A DNA stretch of 64,000 nucleotides from Psychroflexus sp. ALD_RP9 (GCF_017311165.1 NZ_CP062973.1:1984001-2048000), one strand, 5' to 3'; shown: positions 1-8,938, counted from the stretch's first letter. Made by a program: numbers and translations. The notes: generated from the sequence alone by a model not told the origin.

Positions 1-733
1 TTCCGCCTAATTCTAATTCCTGGTTTTGATGCATACTTTTCCATAGGTTGAGGGTATTTTGCAAAAATGGGGAATTTCTTATTTGATCATAACCATCTTT
101 TCCAGCAGTTCTATCATACATTAACTCAATCAAACCGAATTTGCTTAGTCTTATAAAGCTTGCTGATACATCTGATTCTGAGTAATTTTCAATTTTCCAT
201 CCTGCGTACCATTCTGGTAAAGCATTTGAGAAAAACTTACCTTGTCCTTTGATCGCAATTCTGGGATTTAATATTTTCTGATAGTTACTACCACCTTGTG
301 CAACTTTATCAAACACTTTAGCATCTAAAGAATTCATTTGTTTAATTAATTCTACAAAAGATGGATGCACCATATTCTTTTTTCTGTCGTCCATTGAATT
401 GCCCAGCAAATTCAAATACATTTCTCTTAATGTTTCATTTTGCGCAGTATATCGCAAGGCTTCAATTGCTGGAACGGCAATTTCTGGTTCTGGTGATTTT
501 CTATTTTTTTCAGGTATATTTTCTAATCTTTTCTGAACTCCTTCTTCAATCATTTTCTCAATTTGTTCCCAACCCCATAACATACCTCTAATTGGTGAAA
601 GGAGAGCTTTAACGGTTCTTCCTGCTACACTTCCAACTTCTTGAGCTGCTGGTTTTGCTATGTCTTTATAAATTTCAGGAGTTATCGCTTTTGCTTCTGA
701 AATTATTTCTTTAGATGATTCCGGATCTATCAT
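1..733 (-). CDS. DUF4393 / Abi-alpha family protein (partial)
   Basis: The reading frame is open from ATG at 733 to the left edge (about 244 codons, no stop), so the C-terminus is missing. The N-terminal half has an alanine-rich helical segment with a short hydrophobic stretch around residues 38-52. It is followed by the pattern typical of Abi-alpha (DUF4393): EALRYTAQNETLREMYLNLL, then NSMD and VHPSFVELIKQM. Abi-alpha proteins are grouped with abortive-infection systems, so a phage-defence role is inferred by family only. It is the leftmost visible cassette body and shows that the array continues outside the window. The start is followed upstream by about 120 bp of non-coding sequence before the first attC-like site. 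Confidence 0.8.
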   Translation of the reverse strand, partial: MIDPESSKEIISEAKAITPEIYKDIAKPAAQEVGSVAGRTVKALLSPIRGMLWGWEQIEKMIEEGVQKRLENIPEKNRKSPEPEIAVPAIEALRYTAQNETLREMYLNLLGNSMDDRKKNMVHPSFVELIKQMNSLDAKVFDKVAQGGSNYQKILNPRIAIKGQGKFFSNALPEWYAGWKIENYSESDVSASFIRLSKFGLIELMYDRTAGKDGYDQIRNSPFLQNTLNLWKSMHQNQELELGG

Positions 734-856
734 TATATTATTATTTATGTGAGAATATAATTATCAAACTTTCGCAATTTATTAATATCTGATAATCTTT
801 AATTTAGAAGTTTATCAAAGTTAATAACAAGAAACTAACTTTGTCAAATAATTGCT

Positions 857-986
857 GCTAACGGTTTTGTGTATGGGCTCGTTGCGGAAAATCAGCTATG
901 ATTTTCCGCCGTAACCGAAAGATAGCAAATTGCAATGAATTCCGATTAGGAATTCAGCCGCAATGAACTATACACGTTGTTGTGCG
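857..986 (-). repeat. attC-like site 1
   Basis: Imperfect palindrome. Inner stem GTGTATGGGCTCGTTGCGG pairs with CCGCAATGAACTATACAC. Left outer arm is GCTAAC, right outer arm GTTGTGCG. The two outer arms do not match each other but match the far ends of the neighbouring bodies, as expected of integrated cassettes. Confidence 0.9.
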
Positions 987-1489
987 TTCGTTTTTATTTT
1001 TTTCATTTTTTTTTCAAACACCATATTGTCAATTCCTTTAATTTTTACTCTTAAGATTATATCATCACCTTTTTGTTCAAATTTGAAATTGTATCTGTGT
1101 TGATGTCTTCTGCTTGTCTTAAATTGTCGGAATGTTAAATAGTATTTGTTGTTATATGTAACAAGAAAATCATTTTCTCCATATTCATTAATAATGTCGC
1201 TTTGCTTTTTTCCGTTAAAGATTTCAGTGTAATTCTTTTTGTTAGCAAATATTTCAACTTCATTTGTTGTGAAGATTGATTTTGCGCTAATTCCGAATTC
1301 AATTTTCACTTTTTCTTTGGTCAGTGGACTTTCGGTTTCCACACTAACAATGTTAGAATTCCATAACATCAAAAAATCATTATTCAGTTTCAGAACTATT
1401 AAAAGTCCGATGATTAGAATTCCGATTATTATTAATGTCTTTTTGTTCAAAGTATTGAGGTTTTCGAAATGACGCACAACGGTCTGCAT
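968..1489 (-). CDS. small single-pass membrane protein, function unknown
   Basis: Up to 173 residues. The only ATG (1489) lies inside attC-like site 2, so the N-terminal residues encoded by the site are doubtful; an internal GTG or TTG may be used. One hydrophobic helix (about residues 19-37) is followed by a lysine-rich beta-looking domain. The last residues (AQQRV) and the stop codon come from attC site 1, so the C-terminal tail depends on the recombination site. I recognise no family. Body ends TTGTGCG and CGCACAA pair. Confidence 0.75.
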   Translation of the reverse strand: MQTVVRHFENLNTLNKKTLIIIGILIIGLLIVLKLNNDFLMLWNSNIVSVETESPLTKEKVKIEFGISAKSIFTTNEVEIFANKKNYTEIFNGKKQSDIINEYGENDFLVTYNNKYYLTFRQFKTSRRHQHRYNFKFEQKGDDIILRVKIKGIDNMVFEKKMKKIKTNAQQRV

Positions 1490-1603
1490 ATGGCTTGTGG
1501 CGGTTTCGAAGCACTTTCCTGTCCACCGAAACTAAACCTGGCTACGGAGCGAAAGCCTTGCTGGCAGCCGTTTACCCGCCATAAGCTATATGCGTTGTTG
1601 TGG
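1474..1603 (-). repeat. attC-like site 2
   Basis: Inner stem GCATATGGCTTGTGGCGG / CCGCCATAAGCTATATGC; outer arms GCACAAC and GTTGTGGTG. The ATG of the 968-1489 frame lies in its left arm. Confidence 0.9.
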
Positions 1604-2020
1604 TGTCGTTTTTTTATTTATTGCTTCAATTTCTATTGTTTCAATTCGTCCTAAAATTCCAATCCTTATTAAAAGTCCGATTATCAGAAAAATTGGAAAT
1701 AATATCAATGCTAAACATCCGTAATTCGAACTCCAATAGGTGAATTTATGTCCTTTGAGATTTGGTCGGTCGAAAACAATGGATTTATAATGTTTTCCAA
1801 ACAGATAAATATCCTTGCTTGACCAACCCGTTTCGAATACAGAGTCCAGAAATTTGTCAACTTTCTCTTTATTCTCATCGTTGAATTCAACGTCTCCAAA
1901 CTCGCCTGACCAACCTTCTGTCTTTTTATTCCAATATTGAATGTCGGATACTTTTTTCCATTCGTCATCTGGCCAAATAAAACTCACAATTGTTCCTGTC
2001 CGAATGTGTTTTAAGTCCAA
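1586..2020 (-). CDS. small membrane-anchored protein with doubtful start
   Basis: 144 residues from a TTG at 2020. The soluble N-terminal part is rich in W, D and E, and one membrane helix lies near residues 103-122. The same frame stays open and coding-like for about 30 codons upstream of the TTG until a TAA just after attC-like site 3, with no ATG. Either a rare start is used or the original start was lost. C-terminal QQRI and the stop are supplied by attC site 2. No family recognised. Confidence 0.6.
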   Translation of the reverse strand: MDLKHIRTGTIVSFIWPDDEWKKVSDIQYWNKKTEGWSGEFGDVEFNDENKEKVDKFLDSVFETGWSSKDIYLFGKHYKSIVFDRPNLKGHKFTYWSSNYGCLALILFPIFLIIGLLIRIGILGRIETIEIEAINKKTTPQQRI

Positions 2021-2122
2021 TGTCGGTGAGTCCTGTTGTCCTTTTATTTCAAAGTCTTCAGTAGGTTGAAATTTTTGGTCAATATATTCTTTCCAATTCT
2101 CGATTTCGGTTCTCTTTTAATG

Positions 2123-2259
2123 CACCACAACGGTCTTGGCTATGATGTCGTTGCGGAATCATCCGTTAGGATTATTCCGCTTGGAAACGAAATTACACTT
2201 TTAACTGGAATTTTCAACAGAAAATTCCAAACCGCAATGCATTATAGCCGTTGTTACCA
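2123..2259 (-). repeat. attC-like site 3 (GGCTATGATGTCG class)
   Basis: Inner stem GGCTATGATGTCGTTGCGG / CCGCAATGCATTATAGCC, with a second inner palindrome centred on CATCCG/GGATTATTCC. Eleven sites of this class occur in the window, most attached to ORF-less bodies. Confidence 0.92.
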
Positions 2260-2654
2260 ATAGGTTTTATATTGAGTTTGAGTAAATTTTTTCGTTCTGC
2301 TATTCAATTCCGTCGAGTAGAGCAGAAGTTATTCTATATTAATCTCGATTTAAAAATCTGTTTTCAAGAGTAAATTCATTTGTTTTCAAGCTTGCTATAA
2401 ATTCCGCTGTGTTGATTTTCCGCGTTTTGTTATTCCGCATTTTGGTTTTCAAATCCAGATAGCTGCTAAAGGCTCAACCAAAAATCAATTCCATTTGTTT
2501 TCAAACCAATTCAGTTTTCAGCGTCTGAGTGATAACATCTAATTTTTAAAGATTAATCAAATTTTTTCAATATTATCAGAGTCAATTCCGTTTCTTAGAA
2601 TTATCTAAATATGAATTTTATCTCTAAAAAATCTTTGAAATCAACTTATTGGTA
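2253..2654. other. ORF-less cassette body, family B copy 1
   Basis: About 400 bp without a credible ORF. It carries the family-B landmarks CGTCGAGTAGAGCAGAAG, repeated TGTTTTCAA motifs and GTCTGAGTGATAACATC. Ends TTACCAATA / TATTGGTAA are complementary. Closely related to the bodies at 21331-21728 and 21854-22237. Confidence 0.85.
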
Positions 2655-2780
2655 ACGTTCTTAATAAACGCAGGGCGGCTTCGTCCGTGGTGCTGTAAAG
2701 AAACGAAAGGTTTCTTTGTCCACCGTAAATGCCCAACCGGAGCGGGGTTAAAGCCGACTTGCGTTTATTTGTTGTTGGCC
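2647..2780 (-). repeat. attC-like site 4
   Basis: Divergent class: inner stem TAATAAACGCAGGGCGGCTT / AAGCCGACTTGCGTTTATT. Right arm GTTGTTGGCC is followed at once by the stop codon of the next gene. Confidence 0.85.
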
Positions 2781-3341
2781 TTAGTTTTTATTTTTGTATA
2801 AAATATGATCGTTCTCCTCTCGGTCTTTTTCCTTGTTTCCAATGAAAGATTTTACTTTGTGCAAATTCTTAAAGTCCTTGATGACCAACGCTTGAAGTTC
2901 TTGTCTAAACTGTTTTATTCTGTCACGATGTTGTAGGCCTAGATGTGCTAACTCTGCGTCTACGTTGTCTGATTCTGATAGTTTGTTTTCAATTTCGTTA
3001 ATTAAGTAAACATTAAGTTCGGTTACTTTATTTGAAGTTTCAGGAGAAAGCCAAATAGAATAGTTGATTACTTCAATTATTTCAAAATAGGTCTTGTAGA
3101 AATAATCTTTACCAAGACACATGAACATGGGAGCAAGTCCATCTTCTAGTTGCGACAGTCCTTGAATCCGGTTAATTAGAATCTCTAGTAGTTCGTAAGC
3201 AATCAGTCTTTTTTCAATTACTTTCTTGTAAAAGTCCGTTTTATATTTTTCTCTGTTCAACCAGCGATTTCCAAACAATGTCAATATCGCTGCTAACAAG
3301 GAGCTAGAAAAGAGAAGTGTTATTATTTGGGTCGTGTTCAT
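2781..3341 (-). CDS. N-terminally anchored cytoplasmic-facing protein, unknown
   Basis: 186 residues starting at ATG 3341, nine bases from attC-like site 5. One hydrophobic helix (about residues 6-24) precedes a long, mostly helical, charged domain that ends with a Lys/Glu-rich tail. The layout resembles many small bacterial proteins with an N-terminal anchor and helical bundle, but no named family is recognised. Body ends TTGGCCTTA / TAAGGCCAA pair. Confidence 0.8.
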   Translation of the reverse strand: MNTTQIITLLFSSSLLAAILTLFGNRWLNREKYKTDFYKKVIEKRLIAYELLEILINRIQGLSQLEDGLAPMFMCLGKDYFYKTYFEIIEVINYSIWLSPETSNKVTELNVYLINEIENKLSESDNVDAELAHLGLQHRDRIKQFRQELQALVIKDFKNLHKVKSFIGNKEKDREENDHILYKNKN

Positions 3342-3349
3342 TTCAAATT

Positions 3350-3488
3350 AAGGCCAACGGTTTAGCATATGATTTGTGGCGAAGTTAAAAACCGCTCGCT
3401 TATCGGCTAAACTTATTATTTTCTAAAAATACTAAAATGTTCTAGTTAACCATTTCAATCGCCATAAATTATATGCATTGTTACTTTT
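3350..3488 (-). repeat. attC-like site 5 (AGCATATGATTTG class)
   Basis: Inner stem AGCATATGATTTGTGGCG / CGCCATAAATTATATGC. This class always adjoins family-D ORF-less bodies (sites 5, 44, 52) or the related body after site 46. Confidence 0.9.
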
Positions 3489-3887
3489 CTTTTGCGCCAC
3501 GTCTGAGTAAAAACGAAACACTTTTCCAGTATTGATTTCAGTGTATTTTTTTCAAAAATTTGATTGATAAGATTTCATCTAATTTTAGTCAAATCATTTT
3601 ATTCAGTATCAAATTCAACGCCATGAATTTAATTCAGCTGAAATCTGGGATTGTAAAATGTATTAAAATTTAATCAAATGCTTTTTTCAAAATCCACTTT
3701 AAATTCATTGTGATTTTTTCTCAGTCAATAAAAATTTTGGATAGCTCAAATTTTCATTTAATCAACAGCTTTGGGCAAAAATGATTTCAGATTTTCAGCG
3801 TTTCGCATTTCATTCAGTTGATGCGATGCTAAAACTAAAATTTTTAAGCAAATCTATCAACGTAATTTTTTCGGCGCAATTGAAAGT
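3482..3887. other. ORF-less cassette body, family D copy 1
   Basis: About 400 bp with no credible ORF. Starts TTACTTTTCTTTTGCGCC and ends GGCGCAATTGAAAGTAA, a long complementary pair. Related bodies lie at 38840-39247 and 44686-45094; shared landmarks are CACGTCTGAGTA and TTTCATTCAGTTGA. Confidence 0.85.
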
Positions 3888-4018
3888 AACGGTCTCGTAT
3901 AACCGTCAGTTACGGGTTTATATGCGTTAATTTTCGGTTTAGCACAAGCCTTAGCAATTCCGAGTGGATTCGGACGTAGTCGAATCCGCCGTAATTGCGG
4001 TTATACATTGTTGGCAAC
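3883..4018 (-). repeat. attC-like site 6 (GTATAACCG class)
   Basis: Inner stem GTATAACCGTCAGTTACGG / CCGTAATTGCGGTTATAC with an internal GGATTCGGACGTAGTCGAATCC palindrome. Same class as sites 7, 22 and 64. Confidence 0.92.
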
Positions 4019-4705
4019 AGTTATTTTATTTATTCTTTCACTTTTTATTATTCCAGTCAGTCCGTTTTTTTCTATTTCTGTTAGTAATTTTTCCGAAACA
4101 AAGTAATTAGTATCAATCCGTGTTTTGAAAAAATCTAAACTAGAGTCAAAATTATCATTCAAAACTATGTCTTCGGTATTTACAAATAATTCGTTTTTGT
4201 AATCCATTGGGCTATTGAAACTGATATTTTCTTTGTCGTTAGTAAATGAGTGACCTTTATAAAACACACTATTCTTAAAATCAATCCAAGAGTTTAAAAT
4301 TAAATCCTGAAATAATAAATAATATCTTTCTCTTACAAGTTTTCCCTTATTATCAAAAATCCTTAAAGGAATAAATTTCGAGTATTCTCCAAAATTGAAT
4401 TTTTTAAAAATAGAACGAGTTTTTTCATCAAATACAAAGTGGCAACCAAATAGATGAGGGCTAAAACTTAAAATATTTGTTAAGTATGCTTTTTTTAAGA
4501 GCTGACAATATTCAATTTCAGAGATGTTGTCTATTTTTCTATTCTCTTTAGACTCAAACTCATAGTTATCGTAGAAATTAGAGAGATTGTTGTATTCAGT
4601 TAGATTTTTGAATTTTTTTGGTTTGATTTCACATTGATAAATTCCATTTTTAACACCAATAATTGATGGTTCGCAAGGTAAGGTTATGGGAATGTATCTT
4701 TTCAT
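4001..4705 (-). CDS. 234-residue soluble protein, unknown
   Basis: Starts at ATG 4705 shortly after attC-like site 7, and ends inside site 6 (tail VANNV and stop come from the site). No signal peptide or membrane helix. The protein is rich in F, N, Y and K and has no motif I can assign. Its lone-gene cassette and cytoplasmic nature would fit an immunity-like or accessory protein, but that is speculation. Body ends TTGGCAACA / TGTTGCCAA pair. Confidence 0.8.
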   Translation of the reverse strand: MKRYIPITLPCEPSIIGVKNGIYQCEIKPKKFKNLTEYNNLSNFYDNYEFESKENRKIDNISEIEYCQLLKKAYLTNILSFSPHLFGCHFVFDEKTRSIFKKFNFGEYSKFIPLRIFDNKGKLVRERYYLLFQDLILNSWIDFKNSVFYKGHSFTNDKENISFNSPMDYKNELFVNTEDIVLNDNFDSSLDFFKTRIDTNYFVSEKLLTEIEKNGLTGIIKSERINKITVANNV

Positions 4706-4714
4706 TTCTAATTG

Positions 4715-4848
4715 TTGCCAACGGTCTCGTATAACCGTCAGTTACGGATTTAAAGTTAATAATTTTCGGTTAAGCACTGGCGTTAGCAATTCCGAGTGGA
4801 TTCGGACGTAGTCGAATCCGCCGTAATTGCGGTTATACATTGTTGGCA
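4715..4848 (-). repeat. attC-like site 7 (GTATAACCG class)
   Basis: Near-identical to site 6, flanking the next cassette; left arm GTTGCCAAC, right arm TTGGCAATA. Confidence 0.92.
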
Positions 4849-4855
4849 ATAGTAT

Positions 4856-5404
4856 TTATTTTCCAGCGATTGGATTAATTTCGTTTCTTAATTTTTTTTC
4901 AATTTCACCAACTATTGCTTCGTAATTTTTTATATAATTAAAATCGATATATTTAATTCTAAATTTATGGTTATTTAAGTTTCCCCTTTCCATCAATTTT
5001 AAAGCGGAAGGAGGTTTTCCTAGTGTCGAATTTATATGTTTATCTATTCTATTTGCAATATTTTTAGATTTCCCAATGTATAAAGGAATCCATTCAGCTT
5101 TTTTTCCTAGATGCTTTTCGGTTCTTAAATTGACAATATTTGGAGTCCATTTTTGTAGATACTTATTTTCTATACCTCTAAATTTAAGAGTAAAATCTTT
5201 AATCCATTCATCAAATATGATAGAGTTCATATTGTAAATTTCGAATAAATAAATCCCTTTAATTTTTTTTAATTTTTCTGATTTCTCTTTTAGTTCATCA
5301 AGTTCATTTAGGTCAAATTCACAAAGTAATTCAAAGTTCTCTTTTGTTATTTTCTTTCGTATTAACTCTAATTGAACTGAAATAATATCATCGATTTTTT
5401 TCAT
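4856..5404 (-). CDS. GIY-YIG domain protein
   Basis: 182 residues. A helical N-terminal segment (1-45) precedes a GIY-YIG nuclease-like fold: GIY at residues 50-52, YIG at 109-111, the conserved Arg near 119 (IANRIDKHI), and a C-terminal Glu/Asn region (GEIEKKLRNEINPIAGK). The GIY-to-YIG distance is larger than in the minimal domain because of an insert of about 45 residues. GIY-YIG proteins cut or nick DNA; a role in defence or cassette biology is open. Single gene between attC sites 7 and 8. Confidence 0.8.
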   Translation of the reverse strand: MKKIDDIISVQLELIRKKITKENFELLCEFDLNELDELKEKSEKLKKIKGIYLFEIYNMNSIIFDEWIKDFTLKFRGIENKYLQKWTPNIVNLRTEKHLGKKAEWIPLYIGKSKNIANRIDKHINSTLGKPPSALKLMERGNLNNHKFRIKYIDFNYIKNYEAIVGEIEKKLRNEINPIAGK

Positions 5405-5414
5405 TTTTATATTA

Positions 5415-5552
5415 TTGCCAACGTCTCGCGCATATGGTTTGTGGCGAAGTTAAAAACTGCTCGCCTTTCGGTTTAACTCTTAGTTTCTAAAAATACTAAA
5501 ATTATCGTTCTAGCAAGATTTTCGCCATAAATTATATGCGCTGTTGTAACCA
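5415..5552 (-). repeat. attC-like site 8 (GCGCATATGG class)
   Basis: Inner stem GCATATGGTTTGTGGCGAA / TTCGCCATAAATTATATGC; outer arms TTGCCAAC and TTGTAACCAG. Relatives at sites 25 and 26. Confidence 0.9.
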
Positions 5553-5660
5553 GTTTTTTTCAGTTGATTTCTTAGTCATTTTCCATTAATATCTTTTTTT
5601 TGATGAAGTTCTTAAACATTCTTTTAAACCTATCATTAAATATATCATATTAGAACAGTT

Positions 5661-6164
5661 TTAATTAAAATATATAAGACTTGAAAAGAATAAAACAATT
5701 ACACTCAATATAAATGCGATGCTGGTTAATGTTTTTATTCTTTTTTCATTTGTATTCCAATTTTCAAATTCCTTAAAATATTTTAAATATTGGTCATTTT
5801 TAAATACTGAAAATTAACAAATCAAATATGAAATAATACCAGATGAAATAAAAAAATATTTACTCAAAACTAATTCAGGGAATAATATTTTAGTTATTGT
5901 AATTCCTAATCCAATAAAAATTAGAGAAGTAATTCCAATGAGCCAACCACCGATAAACCATAAACTAAATCCATTTTTTTTATCAGTCCAAAAACCATTA
6001 TACCATTCAGTCGGGTTTTCAATTCCTTCTTTGTCTTTCATTCGTTTTTTAACCGATGGTATTTTAAAGAGTAGTAATGCAGGATTAATTTTATTAAAAA
6101 GAGAATGTAATTTTTTTTCAATCAAATATAGGCTATAATGCAAAATGTTTAAACTTCTTATCAT
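5661..6164 (-). pseudogene. membrane protein gene interrupted by an in-frame stop
   Basis: From ATG 6164 a 116-residue frame with two membrane helices ends at TAA 5814-5816. The same frame then stays open without another stop for 50 more codons (FSVFKNDQYLKYFKEF ...), including a further hydrophobic helix, and closes at TAA 5661-5663. The simplest reading is a nonsense mutation in a longer three-to-four-helix membrane protein; the short form could still be made. A longer frame reaching into attC-like site 9 is an artefact of the site. No family recognised. Confidence 0.6.
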
Positions 6165-6190
6165 TTCAATTTCGAAATTTTTCTCAAATT

Positions 6191-6328
6191 GGTTACAACG
6201 GTTTTGGCTATGGTTTCGTTGCGTGAAAATCCGAGAGGATTTTCCGCCGTGACCCAAAGATAGCAAATTTGCGAGGACTTTCCGAGAGGAAAGTCAGAAG
6301 CAATGAACTATAGCCGATGTTGTGCGTT
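6191..6328 (-). repeat. attC-like site 9
   Basis: Inner stem GGCTATGGTTTCGTTGCGTG / AAGCAATGAACTATAGCC with inner hairpin around GAAAATCC. Relatives at sites 57 and 58. Confidence 0.9.
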
Positions 6329-6333
6329 CGTTT

Positions 6334-6747
6334 TTATTTTTCAACTGTTAGTTCAATTTCATCACAACCAATCCGAATTACTTTTCCATCTTCAAAAAAC
6401 ATTATTAAGTCATCATCTTTTTTCGGTTTCGATTGTGGAATAATTCCATCGTTCATTTCTCTCGAATTGGATGGGAAAAATGTGATTTCTCCAAGTCGTT
6501 CGCTATCTTCTTTCTGTGCTTTTGAGTCTCCTTCTTCATAGTATTCGTATGATATATTTTTAAATTCAAAGTTTATATTTTCAAACTCATCATTTTTCAC
6601 CCAATCACCTTTTGTCTTTTTGAAGTCAAGTGTAATGTTATTTCTATTTTTTGTAATTCCGATGAAGTCAAAATTATTGTGAAGGTCAATGTGTGTTCCG
6701 TTTAATTGAACTGCATAGTTTTCTTCTATTTCAAAATTTGTTTCCAT
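6334..6747 (-). CDS. 137-residue soluble acidic protein, unknown
   Basis: Starts at ATG 6747, 16 bases before attC-like site 10, and ends just after site 9. No signal peptide or membrane helix. It is acidic, with alternating beta-like strands and a central Glu/Lys/Asp-rich loop. No family recognised. Body ends TTGTGCG / CGCACAA pair, the same outer core as the 968-1489 cassette. Confidence 0.8.
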   Translation of the reverse strand: METNFEIEENYAVQLNGTHIDLHNNFDFIGITKNRNNITLDFKKTKGDWVKNDEFENINFEFKNISYEYYEEGDSKAQKEDSERLGEITFFPSNSREMNDGIIPQSKPKKDDDLIMFFEDGKVIRIGCDEIELTVEK

Positions 6748-6762
6748 TCAGGTTTTAAATGA

Positions 6763-6895
6763 CGCACAACGGTCTCGGCTATGAGTAGTTGCGTGGGTTA
6801 GCGCTAAACTTTGCAAGTACACACCAAACTGAAAATTCGCGAGGATTTTCAGAAGTAGGCGAGAACAAGCAATTACTTATAGCCATTGTTGGCAG
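6763..6895 (-). repeat. attC-like site 10 (GGCTATGAGTAG class)
   Basis: Inner stem GGCTATGAGTAGTTGCGTGG / CAAGCAATTACTTATAGCC. The left-arm spacer is GGTCTC against AAT on the right, which shows the strand asymmetry of the sites most clearly. Relatives: 13, 20, 39, 41, 66. Confidence 0.93.
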
Positions 6896-6901
6896 TAGTG
6901 T

Positions 6902-7585
6902 TTATATTTCCGAATTTATTTTCTCACAAAAGTCAAGGAAAAGTTTAAACGATTCTATGTGACTTGTTTCTTGATTTCTGATAATTAAACTTTCTAAATA
7001 ATCTTTATCAACAACACCATTAGGTCTATTTTTCGAATAACGAATATTTCTTTCTCTCAAAAATTCTGTACAATAATCTGCGTGAAATTGAGAATGAGTA
7101 TTAAAGTTTGGATAAACGCCCATTTCTTCTGGGTCACTTGTTTTTACATTATAAAATTGAATATACTTAACAAGATCAGAATTTTGAGGGTTCTGTTTAA
7201 AAACTTTCTGATTTCCCAAAAACCAACTTTCTATGCATCTGTTTTGGGGAATAATTACTAATTCCGTATTAGGATTTAATTCAAGGTTATTTTCTGCTAA
7301 AAACTCATTTACTTCGTTAATTCTGCCATCTACAGTTGATTCATCCACATCAAGAACAAGAACTAAATAATTGAATTTTTTTAATTCGTTTACTTCTTCA
7401 ATAGAATTTTTTAGATGATTGTGAAGTAAAGCAGGGAAACCGTTTCCATTAAATAAAAAATAATTATTATTATCTACTTGATAAGCCCAGTTTACAGGAC
7501 TTAATCTTGGAATAAGATGTGATAACCAAGCAGGATAAACTTTTTTTTCTGTCCTACGTCCTTCTACAATTATGTATAAATTCAT
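6902..7585 (-). CDS. TOPRIM-like / RloB-like protein, partner of the ATPase
   Basis: 227 residues, overlapping the upstream ATPase gene by 4 bp (ATGA), so translation is probably coupled. TOPRIM-like signs: an N-terminal strand with Glu8 (IIVEGRRTEKK), a second strand with Asp79 and Asp81 (LVLVLDVDES), and the segment NRCIESWFLG (115-124), which resembles the NPxFExW motif of RloB/DUF4276-type proteins. TOPRIM proteins paired with ABC/AAA-type ATPases form defence systems such as PARIS and OLD-like pairs. The exact system is not identified. Confidence 0.65.
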   Translation of the reverse strand: MNLYIIVEGRRTEKKVYPAWLSHLIPRLSPVNWAYQVDNNNYFLFNGNGFPALLHNHLKNSIEEVNELKKFNYLVLVLDVDESTVDGRINEVNEFLAENNLELNPNTELVIIPQNRCIESWFLGNQKVFKQNPQNSDLVKYIQFYNVKTSDPEEMGVYPNFNTHSQFHADYCTEFLRERNIRYSKNRPNGVVDKDYLESLIIRNQETSHIESFKLFLDFCEKINSEI

Positions 7586-8730
7586 ATTTCTAATCCAGTT
7601 TGATATTGGTCTAATTGGATTAATTGCATAAAGGCATCGTGTTTTGATTTTCCTATATTATATTCTTCTGGATTATGCGTATTAACAATTCCTTTGGTAC
7701 GAGTTACTAATTTCCAGTTTGAATAACCAATGTTATTTATTATGTATGGATGATGACTTGTTAATATGAATTGAATTTGTCTTTTAGATGAGAGAATATC
7801 ATTTGTTAATTCATTGATGCAATTTATTCCTAAACTATTCTCAAATTCATCAATTAAAAATATACTTCCCTCGCTACATAAATATATCTCACTAATGTGA
7901 ATTAAACTTCTAAACATTCCGGAAGAAATATTTTCTTGCTTTATCCATTTGTCAACTCCAATCTCTTTTATTTGAATAAAAGGATATTCTTTAAAGAAAA
8001 AAGGAATATCATCATCTGATTCATAATCTAATGGCTCAACTTTAACATCCTCAACTTGAGGAAAAATATCGATATATCGCTCTTTTATTGTATTGAACGT
8101 TTTTGGTGAATTTTTATAAGCTAAAAAGAGTTTTATCCTGATATCTTCTGTACTTTCTTGAATTGATTTTAAAGATTTATGAGTCTTTAATAATTTCTGA
8201 GTATCAGAGAATTTGATTCTAAAAGCTTCTCTAGTAGAATCTGTTTGATCGCTATAAATAATTTTACCAAAACCTTCAAAAGCAGGTTTAATAATTTCTT
8301 CTTCTTTTAGAAGATGGATAACACTTTGTTGATTAGGTAACTTTACTGTTTTAGCATTGTTAAAAATTATCGAATCTCTTGTCCTATCAACGATAAGTTT
8401 ATCATTAAACAAAAGTTTTTCTTTGATTATTGAAGGTTTATTTCTTTTTAATTCATCGTCATCATCATCAGTAAAATCAATATCGCCTTTGTTTTCAAAC
8501 TCTCCACTCCATTCGAATTTTAAATTATCAAGCGTTTCAAAAATAATATTCCATTTAATACCGCTTATCGATTTTCCGTTTGCTATAGATTTCAAACGCA
8601 TAATGGATTTTAAAATCTGAGTTTTTCCAACTCCAGAAGCTCCTACCAATAGTGTTAGATTGTCAAAGTCAGCACTTTTTAAACTCCATTTTAGAGCTTT
8701 ATCTTGATAGGTTAGATTTAATACTTTCAT
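7582..8730 (-). CDS. AAA-15/SMC-like ATPase of a two-gene defence candidate
   Basis: 382 residues. Walker A GASGVGKT (30-37), ABC-like signature region ENISSGMFRSL, Walker B IFLIDEFENS and H-loop LTSHHP are all present, with a variable helical insert between Walker A and the signature. This is the layout of single-chain OLD/RecF-like ATPases used as sensors in anti-phage systems. It is first in its cassette, followed by the TOPRIM-like gene. Upstream are about 66 AT-rich bases with a TAAATTTG -7-like match but no good -33 box. Confidence 0.8.
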   Translation of the reverse strand: MKVLNLTYQDKALKWSLKSADFDNLTLLVGASGVGKTQILKSIMRLKSIANGKSISGIKWNIIFETLDNLKFEWSGEFENKGDIDFTDDDDDELKRNKPSIIKEKLLFNDKLIVDRTRDSIIFNNAKTVKLPNQQSVIHLLKEEEIIKPAFEGFGKIIYSDQTDSTREAFRIKFSDTQKLLKTHKSLKSIQESTEDIRIKLFLAYKNSPKTFNTIKERYIDIFPQVEDVKVEPLDYESDDDIPFFFKEYPFIQIKEIGVDKWIKQENISSGMFRSLIHISEIYLCSEGSIFLIDEFENSLGINCINELTNDILSSKRQIQFILTSHHPYIINNIGYSNWKLVTRTKGIVNTHNPEEYNIGKSKHDAFMQLIQLDQYQTGLEI

Positions 8731-8799
8731 TAGTTTTTAAAAATTTAATCAAATTTAATCAAATTTTACTAAACTTGGTTTAATTGTTTTTTTACATTA

Positions 8800-8938
8800 C
8801 TGCCAACGGTCTTGGCTATGATGTCGTTGCGGAATCATCCGCAGGATTATTCCGCTTGAAAACGAAAATACACTTTAAACTGGAATTTTCCATAGAAAAT
8901 TCCAAACCGCAATGCATTATAGCCGTTGTTACATGCTG
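8800..8938 (-). repeat. attC-like site 11 (GGCTATGATGTCG class)
   Basis: Same inner stem as site 3; right arm GTTACATGC opens a family-A ORF-less body. Confidence 0.92.

Noticed and set aside
361..591. 76-codon plus-strand frame
   Set aside because: Shadow of the Abi-alpha gene, which is open over the whole stretch on the minus strand.
857..986. REP/BIME or MITE elements moved by a transposase
   Set aside because: No transposase, no target-site duplications, and pairing is between the two ends of the gene body rather than between the ends of the repeat.
6902..8730. Retron
   Set aside because: No reverse transcriptase or msr/msd-like structure accompanies the ATPase pair.
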